A program made the position numbers and the translations under genes. Positions 6,724-12,932 of a stretch of 14,051 bases of DNA are shown piece by piece; position 1 is the first letter of the stretch; the number at the start of each line of letters is the position of its first letter. The notes beneath the pieces were generated by a model that was not told the DNA's origin, did not search any database, and saw only the letters and a program-made list of their open reading frames with translations. Origin of the DNA: JACZWL01 sp046756445 (GTDB lineage: Bacteria; Pseudomonadota; Gammaproteobacteria; Steroidobacterales; Woeseiaceae). The DNA is taken from the NCBI GenBank assembly GCA_046756445.1, contig JBHHWI010000079.1, forward strand, positions 1-14,051. Reading direction: 5' to 3'.

Positions 6724-8136
6724 GTGCCCGGCTTCTATCACGATCGGGTCGTGACCGCGCTGGTCATGTTCGCCATCGTCTGGGCCGTGCTCGGCATGGC
6801 GGTCGGGGTATACGTGGCCGCCGAGCTGGTGTGGCCGGAGCTCGATTTCTCTCAGCAGTGGCTGTCCTTCGGCAGGCTGCGCGCGCTGCACACCAACGGG
6901 ATCATTTTCGGTTTCGGCGTGTCGGCATTGATGGGAACCGCCTTCTACAGCGTGCAGCGGACCTGTCACGTGCCGTTGTTCCTGCCCGGACTCGCCTGGT
7001 TCACCGGTATCGCCTGGCAGGCAGGCGTATTGCTGGGCGGCCTGTCGCTGCTCGCGGGAATCAACGCGGGCAAGGAATACGCGGAACTCGAGTGGCCTTT
7101 CGATATCGCCATCGCGCTCTTGTGGGTGTGCTTCGCAATTGTCTTTTTCGGCACGATCGCCCGACGCAAGATGAAAGCGATCTATGTGTCGAACTGGTTT
7201 TACGGTGGCCTGATCATCGTCATCGCGATGCTGCACATCGGCAACAGCCTGGCGATGCCGGCGACGCTCTTCAAATCCTACTCGCTGTTCGCCGGCGCCC
7301 AGGACGCCATTCTTCAGTGGTGGTACGGGCACAACGCGGTCGGGTTCCTGCTGACCGGTGGGTTCCTCGGGATGATGTATTACTTCCTGCCCAAGCACGC
7401 GGAAAGGCCCATCTGGAGTTACCGCCTGTCGATCGTCGCGTTCTGGGCATTCACCTACAGCTACATCTGGGCGGGCCCGCATCACCTGCATTACAACTCG
7501 GTCCCCGAGTGGGTCCAGTCTCTCGGCATGGTGATGAGCCTGATACTGCTGGCGCCGTCATGGGCGACGATGATCAACGGCATCATGACCGTGAGCAGCG
7601 CCTGGCAGAAGCTGCGTACCGATCCCGCCCTGAAGTTCATCGTGTTGTCGCTCGCGTTCTACGGCCTGGCGACCTTCGAGGGCCCGATGATGGCCATCAA
7701 GAGCGTCAACGTCGTGAGCCACTTCACCGACTGGACCATCGGCCACGTCCACTCCGGCGCTTTGGGCTGGAATGCGCTGATCACCTTCGGCACCTTTTAC
7801 TTCCTCGTACCGAGGCTGGTCGGCAGGGAACTGTACAGCGTCAGGCTCGCGAACATTCACTTCTGGCTCGCGCTCGCCGGGACGATGCTGTACGTGCTCG
7901 CCATGTGGGGCGCGGGTATCTCGCAGGGACTGCTGTGGCTGAGCCTCGATGAGTTCGGCGAACTGCGTTACAGCTTCAGGGACATCATGGCCAGCATGCC
8001 GCCTTACTACCTGTTACGGCTGCTTGCCGGCGTCGTGTTCCTCTCCGGCGCGGCGCTGATGGCGTTCAACCTGTTCAAGACCATATCGGGGGCGAAGACC
8101 GTTCAGGTTCGGCCCCCGGCGGAACACGGTGCCTAG
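6724..8136 (+). CDS. ccoN: cbb3-type cytochrome c oxidase subunit I (CcoN)
   Basis: This is the catalytic heme-copper subunit of the high-affinity cbb3 terminal oxidase, which reduces O2 to water in the inner membrane. It has 470 residues, the normal length, with about twelve helices. The ligand set is complete: His56 (low-spin heme b), His203 with His253 and His254 (CuB, in YGHNAVGF and AGPHHLHY), His341 (heme b3) and His343 (heme b, in GHVHSGALGWN). Tyr247 sits where the tyrosine cross-linked to the CuB histidine is expected, and Glu319 matches a conserved glutamate. The GTG at 6724 is the start. A GTGGGG stretch just upstream, inside the end of yip1, can serve as ribosome-binding site. The frame is open far upstream to 6397, but that overlaps yip1 and is not CcoN-like. 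ccoO starts 3 bases after the stop. Confidence 0.97.
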   Translation: MPGFYHDRVVTALVMFAIVWAVLGMAVGVYVAAELVWPELDFSQQWLSFGRLRALHTNGIIFGFGVSALMGTAFYSVQRTCHVPLFLPGLAWFTGIAWQAGVLLGGLSLLAGINAGKEYAELEWPFDIAIALLWVCFAIVFFGTIARRKMKAIYVSNWFYGGLIIVIAMLHIGNSLAMPATLFKSYSLFAGAQDAILQWWYGHNAVGFLLTGGFLGMMYYFLPKHAERPIWSYRLSIVAFWAFTYSYIWAGPHHLHYNSVPEWVQSLGMVMSLILLAPSWATMINGIMTVSSAWQKLRTDPALKFIVLSLAFYGLATFEGPMMAIKSVNVVSHFTDWTIGHVHSGALGWNALITFGTFYFLVPRLVGRELYSVRLANIHFWLALAGTMLYVLAMWGAGISQGLLWLSLDEFGELRYSFRDIMASMPPYYLLRLLAGVVFLSGAALMAFNLFKTISGAKTVQVRPPAEHGA

Positions 8137-8139
8137 CTC

Positions 8140-8769
8140 ATGAGCGGAATCGGACTGCACAAGAAGCTGGAAGAGAATACCGGGTTATTGATATTCGGCA
8201 TCCTCTTCGTATCCGCCATCGGCGGCGTCGCGCAGGTGTTGCCGAGCCTGTTCCAGGAGTCGCTGGAGATGCCGACGGCGAAGACGACCGTTTATTCGCC
8301 GCTGGAGCTCATGGGCCGCGATATCTATATCCGCGAAGGCTGCAGCGTCTGCCACTCGCAGCAGATTCGGCCCCTGCTCGCCGAGGTCGAACGTTACGGG
8401 CCGTACTCCCGGGCCGGGGAGTTCGTCTACGACCGACCCTTCCTGTGGGGCTCCAAGCGCACCGGCCCCGACCTGCACCGTGTCGGCGGCAGGTATTCGG
8501 ACGAGTGGCATCGCCTGCACCTGATGAACCCGCGCGAGGTGGTGCCGAACTCGATCATGCCGGCCTATCCATGGCTGGCGGAGCGCCAGGCAAATGCGGC
8601 AGGCGATATCGGACAGCGACTGACCGCGCTCAGAAAACTCGGCCATCCGTATGACGACGGGGACATCGCGGCCGCCGATGCCGCGCTCGAGGGCAAGACG
8701 GATCTTGATGCACTGGTCGCCTATCTTCAGAAGCTGGGCACGGCCTTCGGGCACGGAGACAAGCCGTGA
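8140..8769 (+). CDS. ccoO: cbb3-type cytochrome c oxidase subunit II, monoheme (CcoO)
   Basis: This membrane-anchored monoheme cytochrome c passes electrons from CcoP to CcoN. It has 209 residues. One N-terminal transmembrane helix (about 15-37, LLIFGILFVSAIGGVAQVLP) leads to a periplasmic domain. The heme c site CSVCH is at 68-72, and the probable axial ligand is Met140 in SIMPAYPWL. Family motifs such as GRDIYIREGCSVCHSQQIRP and GSKRTGPDLHRVGGRYSDEWH are intact. The ATG at 8140 follows the ccoN stop with a 3-base gap and lacks a strong ribosome-binding site, consistent with coupled translation. Its TGA stop overlaps the GTG start of ccoQ (GTGA). Heme attachment will need the Ccm system, which is not in this window. 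Confidence 0.97.
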   Translation: MSGIGLHKKLEENTGLLIFGILFVSAIGGVAQVLPSLFQESLEMPTAKTTVYSPLELMGRDIYIREGCSVCHSQQIRPLLAEVERYGPYSRAGEFVYDRPFLWGSKRTGPDLHRVGGRYSDEWHRLHLMNPREVVPNSIMPAYPWLAERQANAAGDIGQRLTALRKLGHPYDDGDIAAADAALEGKTDLDALVAYLQKLGTAFGHGDKP

Positions 8770-8936
8770 CCTTTTTCATCTTTGCAGGCGACATGCTGGT
8801 CATGGCATTCATGATCGGGCTGGTCGTCTGGGTGTACATGCGCGCCTCGGACGATTCGATCGACGAGGCCGCCCGCATTCCGCTGGAGGACGAGGCCGCC
8901 CCTAAACCGCTGGAGGACGAGGAGCCCGATGGCTGA
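8766..8936 (+). CDS. ccoQ: cbb3-type oxidase small subunit (CcoQ/FixQ)
   Basis: This is a 56-residue open frame between ccoO and ccoP. It starts MTFFIFAGDMLVMAFMIGLV, has one transmembrane helix and then a polar acidic tail, the expected layout of CcoQ, which stabilises the cbb3 complex. GTG 8766 overlaps the ccoO stop (GTGA), and CGGAGAC just upstream (from about 8754) serves as ribosome-binding site. The TGA overlaps the first codons of ccoP by 8 bases. The tail contains PLEDE twice (PLEDEAAPKPLEDEEPDG), encoded by an exact 15-bp direct repeat at 8880-8894 and 8907-8921. Small size and a GTG start make it easy to miss. Position, helix and overlaps support it strongly, whereas sequence similarity between CcoQ proteins is low. 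Confidence 0.9.
   Translation: MTFFIFAGDMLVMAFMIGLVVWVYMRASDDSIDEAARIPLEDEAAPKPLEDEEPDG
8880..8933 (+). repeat. 27-bp-period direct repeat inside ccoQ
   Basis: The 15-mer CCGCTGGAGGACGAG occurs exactly at 8880-8894 and 8907-8921. The spacing of 27 bp is nine codons, so the duplication is in frame and repeats PLEDE in the CcoQ tail. The 12 bases after each copy differ. The second copy holds the GGAGG that precedes ccoP. Confidence 0.85.
8912..8923 (+). promoter_or_regulatory. Ribosome-binding site of ccoP within ccoQ
   Basis: GGAGGACGAGGA lies before the ATG at 8929 and contains two Shine-Dalgarno-like cores. The nearer (GAGGAG, 8918-8923) has optimal spacing. It supports 8929 over the alternative ATG at 8938. 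Confidence 0.6.
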
Positions 8937-9813
8937 CATGCCCACGGATTTCTGGGGCGGCTGGATTGCCGTCATGACGCTGGTCAGCCTGGTGGCGCTC
9001 GGCTGGCTGGTCTTCAGCGTCTATTTCTCCACCAACGGCGACAAGGAAGAAGCTCACGTCTGGGACGAAACACTCGAGGAAGGATCGAACCCCGCCCCGA
9101 TGTGGTGGTTCTGGCTGATACTTTTACTCATGGTGTTCTCGGTCGTGTACCTGATGCTCTATCCGGGCCTGGGCAGCTACAGCGGCGTGCTCCGGTGGTC
9201 GCAGGGCGGCCGCCTGAACGAGAGCTTCATATCCTACGGCGAGCAGTTCGGAGAGGACCGGCGTCGTATCGCGAGCTCGACCCTGATCGCGCTTCGCGGC
9301 GACATGGCCGTCATGGCTTCAGCGCGGCGCATCTTCGACAGAAAATGCGGCATCTGCCATGGCCCGGACGGCAAGGGGCAGGCATCTCGTTTTCCGGACC
9401 TGACGGACGACGAATGGCAGTGGGGCGGGGAGGTCGCCCGGATCGAGGAGACCATTCGCAACGGCAGGCAGGCTGCCATGATCGGATGGGGGGACGCGCT
9501 CGGTGACGACGGCGTCAAGGCAGTCGCCCGCTATGTTCAACAACTGGGCAAAGGCAGCGAGTCGCCGGAAAACGATCAGGGAGCAACGCTCTACACCCAG
9601 TATTGCGTCGCCTGCCACGGAGCGACGGGCGAGGGCAACACCATGCTCGGTGCACCCAGCCTGATCGACGACGTCTGGCTCTACGGCGGCGGGATCGAAG
9701 ACATCGAACAATCGATCACCCTCGGGCGCGCAGGTTTCATGCCGGCCTTCGAAGACCGCCTCGACGACGCGCAGATCAGAATGCTGCTTGCCTGGCTCAC
9801 GCGCAGGAAATAG
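8929..9813 (+). CDS. ccoP: cbb3-type cytochrome c oxidase subunit III, diheme (CcoP)
   Basis: This diheme membrane-anchored cytochrome c is the electron entry subunit of the cbb3 oxidase. It has 294 residues. Two N-terminal helices (about 11-33 and 57-78) flank the family signature HVWDETLEEGSNPAPMWWFW. Two c-type heme domains follow: CGICH at 140-144 with likely axial Met184 (AAMIGWG), and CVACH at 226-230 with likely axial Met271 (AGFMPAF). Both domains are intact and the length is normal. The ATG at 8929 overlaps the end of ccoQ by 8 bases and has a strong ribosome-binding site. ATG 8938 is a possible alternative. ccoG, ccoH, ccoI and ccoS do not follow, as they often do, and the next genes are hicBA. 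Confidence 0.97.
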   Translation: MADMPTDFWGGWIAVMTLVSLVALGWLVFSVYFSTNGDKEEAHVWDETLEEGSNPAPMWWFWLILLLMVFSVVYLMLYPGLGSYSGVLRWSQGGRLNESFISYGEQFGEDRRRIASSTLIALRGDMAVMASARRIFDRKCGICHGPDGKGQASRFPDLTDDEWQWGGEVARIEETIRNGRQAAMIGWGDALGDDGVKAVARYVQQLGKGSESPENDQGATLYTQYCVACHGATGEGNTMLGAPSLIDDVWLYGGGIEDIEQSITLGRAGFMPAFEDRLDDAQIRMLLAWLTRRK

Positions 9814-10024
9814 ACGGAGCAACCCGGCGATCGTGGATTTCCGGCTTTGATTGCCGTGAAGTCGCCGCGCGGCCCTTCGCTCGGTCGTCAGGCCGGGGCG
9901 TTCATACCTCACCCACCCGGTGTCTGCCAGCGGCCGCCTCTGTCCTGCGGGCTTCTACGCCACTCTCGGCAGCCACCCCCTTTTGCAGCTAAAATACTGG
10001 CCGCTGCTCAATCGGATCGAAACC
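9814..10024. other. Intergenic region between ccoP and hicBA
   Basis: There are 211 bp without a supported gene. The frame ending in hicB is open back to 9920, but residues before the ATG at 10025 do not look like HicB. A possible -10 for hicBA is TAAAAT at 9990-9995, 29 bp before the start codon, without a clear -35. No intrinsic terminator with a T-run is evident after ccoP. Confidence 0.35.
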
Positions 10025-10231
10025 ATGCATCAATACACCGCTGTCATTGAACGTTGCGCTGACACCAATCTGTACGTTGGGCATGTACCCGGCTTGCCGG
10101 GCGCGCATAGCCAGGGGGCAACACTGGATGAGCTGCATGCCAATCTCGTCGAGGTCCTGCAGATGTTGCTGGAAGACGGCGAGCCCGATCTCAGTACCGA
10201 ATTCATAGGCACGCAAACCATCGCCGTCTGA
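10025..10231 (+). CDS. hicB: HicB family antitoxin (short form)
   Basis: The 68-residue protein has the HicB partial RNase H-like fold: MHQYTAVIER, LYVGHVPGLPGAHSQGATLDEL, then HANLVEVLQMLLEDGEP. It would bind and neutralise the HicA mRNA interferase encoded next. The protein ends right after this fold (GTQTIAV). There is no ribbon-helix-helix or helix-turn-helix DNA-binding domain as in longer HicB proteins, so direct autorepression by HicB is unlikely. The ATG at 10025 is chosen because the family pattern starts there. One base separates its stop from the GTG of hicA. The antitoxin-first order is the reverse of classical hicAB but is known for this subgroup. Confidence 0.9.
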   Translation: MHQYTAVIERCADTNLYVGHVPGLPGAHSQGATLDELHANLVEVLQMLLEDGEPDLSTEFIGTQTIAV

Positions 10232-10232
10232 C

Positions 10233-10457
10233 GTGCCCAAGGCGCCTGTTCTTAAGCCGCGTGAAGTCAGCAAGATCCTCTTGAATCTCGGCTTTGAGGA
10301 AGTCCGTCAGCGCGGTTCACACAAGCAGTACCGCCATCCTGACGGCCGCGCAACCACCGTCCCGGACCATGCCGGCCGTGATATCTCGTCGATCTTGCTC
10401 AGACAGATAGCACGCGATATCGGCCTGACGGTTGACGAGTTTATCGACAATCGGTGA
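10233..10457 (+). CDS. hicA: HicA family toxin (mRNA interferase)
   Basis: The 74-residue protein has the dsRBD-like HicA fold, a ribosome-independent mRNA-cleaving toxin. The N-terminal LKPREVSKILLNLGFEEVRQ helix-strand is followed by RGSHKQYRHPDGR, which contains the presumed catalytic His30. It ends with TTVPDHAGRDISSILLRQIARDIGLTVDEFI, the typical C-terminal helices. The start is GTG at 10233, one base after the hicB stop, so translation is likely coupled. Nothing suggests inactivation: length, catalytic His and motifs are intact. It converges on the quinone oxidoreductase gene with a 54-bp gap holding nothing recognisable. Confidence 0.92.
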   Translation: MPKAPVLKPREVSKILLNLGFEEVRQRGSHKQYRHPDGRATTVPDHAGRDISSILLRQIARDIGLTVDEFIDNR

Positions 10458-10511
10458 GCGGGACCTATGCCGGGCGCGGGAAGCGCGGTGGCTATCGTGG
10501 GATATGCTATG

Positions 10512-11495
10512 TCACGAATGGAGCGTCAGCACAATCTTGCCGATGTGCTCGCTGCGATCAATGAGTGCGTGTGCCTTTGCTGCGTCTTTCAGTGGGAAGG
10601 TTTTGTGAATCACGGGCTTCACTTCGCCCGATTCGATCAGCGGCCAGACCTCGTTCTTTAGAGATGCTGCAATTGCGGCCTTCTCCGCATCGCTCCGGGG
10701 GCGCAGGACCGAGCCCGTTATGACGAGGCACTTCATGAACACCGGCGCCAGGTTGAGCTCGGCTTGTCTGCCGCCGAGCGCGGCGATAATGACGATGCGG
10801 CCGTTGAGGGCGGCGAGATCGATGTTGAGGTTCAGATAGTCGCCGCCGACCATGTCGAGAATTACGTCAATGCCGGCACCGCCGGTAGCGTTTTTCAATT
10901 CTTCGACAAAATCCTGCTCGCGGTAATTGACGGCCTTCTTTGCGCCGAGCGCTTCGCAGGCGGCGCACTTTTCGGTCGAACCAGCGGTCGCGAACACGCG
11001 TGCGCCCTTTGCCGTTGCCAACTGGATCGCAGTCGTGCCGATGCCGCTGGAGCCACCGTGCACCAGAAAGGTCTCGCCTTCTTTAAGGGCGCCGCGTTCG
11101 AACACGTTGGTCCAGACGGTGAAGAAGGTCTCCGGCAGTGCGGCCGCCTCGATGGCGCTCAGCCCTGACGGCACCGGCAGGCACTGGCCCTCGGGGACGG
11201 CGACGTACTCGGCGTAGCCACCGCCGTTGACCAGCGCGCAAACCTGCTGCCCTTGTTCGAATGTCGTCGTACCGCCGCCGAGCTCTTCGACCTCGCCGCA
11301 GACTTCCAGGCCGGGGATGGGCGATGCCCCGGGTGGCACGGGGTAGACGCCCTGGCGTTGCGCCACGTCGGGACGATTGACGCCGGCGGCCAGCACTTTG
11401 ATCAGGAGCTCGCCCGGGCCGGCCTCAGGCGCGGGTCCCTCGCAGAGCTTCAGCGCCTCGGGCCCGCCGGGCTCCGGGATGTCGATGAACTGCAT
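10512..11495 (-). CDS. NAD(P)H-quinone oxidoreductase, PIG3/QOR type (zinc-independent MDR)
   Basis: The 327-residue medium-chain dehydrogenase/reductase belongs to the quinone oxidoreductase group related to TP53I3 (PIG3), cytoplasmic and NADPH-dependent. The N-terminal GroES-like domain contains LIKVLAAGVNRPDVAQRQG and PGLEVCGEVEELG. The Rossmann domain starts with VHGGSSGIGTTAIQLA (Gly-rich loop about residues 147-153). The usual structural-zinc cysteine cluster of alcohol dehydrogenases is absent, in keeping with this zinc-free branch. The C-terminal AHALIDRSEHIGKIVLTL is typical. The start lies 9 bp after the NSS transporter stop, so it is probably the last gene of a kynU-NSS-qor transcript. 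The physiological substrate is unknown. Confidence 0.93.
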   Translation of the reverse strand: MQFIDIPEPGGPEALKLCEGPAPEAGPGELLIKVLAAGVNRPDVAQRQGVYPVPPGASPIPGLEVCGEVEELGGGTTTFEQGQQVCALVNGGGYAEYVAVPEGQCLPVPSGLSAIEAAALPETFFTVWTNVFERGALKEGETFLVHGGSSGIGTTAIQLATAKGARVFATAGSTEKCAACEALGAKKAVNYREQDFVEELKNATGGAGIDVILDMVGGDYLNLNIDLAALNGRIVIIAALGGRQAELNLAPVFMKCLVITGSVLRPRSDAEKAAIAASLKNEVWPLIESGEVKPVIHKTFPLKDAAKAHALIDRSEHIGKIVLTLHS

Positions 11496-11504
11496 GGTTC
11501 GGTC

Positions 11505-12881
11505 TCAGCTCGTCGCCATGTCGAACAAGACATACCCGAGCACGACCGGTGCCAGGAATCGGACCAGGAAAAGCCAGACGCGGTGCGCGGTGAGGTTCTG
11601 GTTTTCGAACAACTCGTCGGCGCTGAACTGTCGTTTCACCATCCAGCCGGCAAACACGGCGATCACGATGCCGCCGAAGGGCATCAGGAGATTGATGACG
11701 AAATAATCGAACAGGGCGAAGAATGTCTTGCCGGCGAAGATCGGAATCGCGCCGAGCGGATAAAAGTCACCGAGGACATTGAACGACAACGCGGCGAGAA
11801 CTCCGAGCACGAAGCTGATGCTGCCGGAGAGCAGCGCGGCGGAGCGGCGCGAGAGTCCGGTGGCATCGGTCAGCCAGGATACCGGCGGCTCCATCATGGC
11901 GATCGAGGAGGTGAGCGCGGCAAAGAACAGCAGGATGAAGAATGCCGCGCCGATGATGAGCCCGCCGGGAATCTGGCCGAAGGCGAAAGGCAGGGTAATG
12001 AAGGCGAGCCCCGGGCCTGCGCCCGGCTCCAGGCCGTAAGCGAAAATGATCGGGAATATGGCAAGGCCTGCGAGCATGGCGACCAGGGTGTCGGCACCGG
12101 CGATGATGCCGGAGGCCTGCGGCAGGCTGGTCTTCTTGTCGATATAGGCGCCGTAGGCCATCAGGTTGGTGATGCCGACGCTGACGGAAAAGAACGCCTG
12201 GCCGAACGCGCCGAGCACGATCTTCGCATTGAGCTTCTCGAAGTCGGGCCTGAACATGAAACCGAGCGCGGCGCCGAGGTCGCCGACGATGGCGGCATAG
12301 ACGACCATGGCGAGCAGCATGAAAAACAATGCGGGCATCATCACGCGGACCGCCCGCTCGATGCCTGCGTGCAGTCCGCGCGTGGAGATGAAAATGGTCA
12401 GGCCGATGAACACGACGAACCACGTGAGTATCGAGTCCGGGCTGCCGTTCAGCTCGTCGAACACCTGCCCTGCATTCTCGGCGCTGATGCCCTGAAGCTG
12501 CCCGGCCGCCATCTTGAACGCGTAAGCCAGCGTCCAGCCGCCGACCACCGAATAAAACGAGAGCACCGTGATGGCGCCGATCCCGCCGAGCAGGATGCCC
12601 ATCCAGCGCCACTTGCGGCTCCTGCCCGACTCCGCGGCGACGGCAGCGATGGCGTTGGGCGGGCTGGCCGCCCCTCGCCGGCCGACCATCAGCTCGGCCA
12701 TCAGTATCGGCAGGGCAAAAACGATCACGGCGGCCAGGTACACGAGCACGAAGGCGCCGCCCCCGTTGACGCCGGCCGAATACGGAAAACGCCAGATGTT
12801 GCCGAGGCCGACCGAGCAGCCGACGGCCGCCATCAGAAACGTGAAACGCGAGGACCAGTGCAGTCCGCTCGATGTAGTCAT
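11505..12881 (-). CDS. Sodium-dependent amino-acid symporter (NSS/SNF family)
   Basis: The 458-residue protein is of the neurotransmitter:sodium symporter family, which includes LeuT and the tryptophan transporter TnaT. It is an inner-membrane Na+-coupled amino-acid importer. Helix 1 carries the diagnostic AAVGCSVGLGNIWRFPY followed by NGGGAFVLVYL, with the unwound Na+/substrate site. About eleven or twelve helices are seen. LMAELMVGRRG after helix 2 and SFYSVVGGW in helix 3 are also typical. The ATG at 12881 is preceded by a purine-rich GGGGGGAGAGAAG, a good ribosome-binding site. The kynureninase stop is 51 bp upstream. By context the substrate could be tryptophan, kynurenine or alanine (a kynureninase product), which is inference only. 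Confidence 0.93.
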   Translation of the reverse strand: MTTSSGLHWSSRFTFLMAAVGCSVGLGNIWRFPYSAGVNGGGAFVLVYLAAVIVFALPILMAELMVGRRGAASPPNAIAAVAAESGRSRKWRWMGILLGGIGAITVLSFYSVVGGWTLAYAFKMAAGQLQGISAENAGQVFDELNGSPDSILTWFVVFIGLTIFISTRGLHAGIERAVRVMMPALFFMLLAMVVYAAIVGDLGAALGFMFRPDFEKLNAKIVLGAFGQAFFSVSVGITNLMAYGAYIDKKTSLPQASGIIAGADTLVAMLAGLAIFPIIFAYGLEPGAGPGLAFITLPFAFGQIPGGLIIGAAFFILLFFAALTSSIAMMEPPVSWLTDATGLSRRSAALLSGSISFVLGVLAALSFNVLGDFYPLGAIPIFAGKTFFALFDYFVINLLMPFGGIVIAVFAGWMVKRQFSADELFENQNLTAHRVWLFLVRFLAPVVLGYVLFDMATS

Positions 12882-12883
12882 GC

Positions 12884-12895
12884 TTCTCTCCCCCC
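12884..12895 (-). promoter_or_regulatory. Ribosome-binding site of the NSS transporter gene
   Basis: On the minus strand GGGGGGAGAGAA precedes the ATG at 12881 by two bases beyond this stretch, with the GGAGAG core at suitable spacing. It marks the start and suggests independent, efficient initiation after kynU. Confidence 0.5.
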
Positions 12896-12932
12896 AGAAT
12901 CTGAATGTTGCGCCATCCGGTGCACTATGCAG

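Noticed and set aside
9814..10511. Integron cassette or other mobile unit around hicBA
   Set aside because: No convincing attC core sites, terminal inverted repeats, target duplications or recombinase gene were seen on either side.
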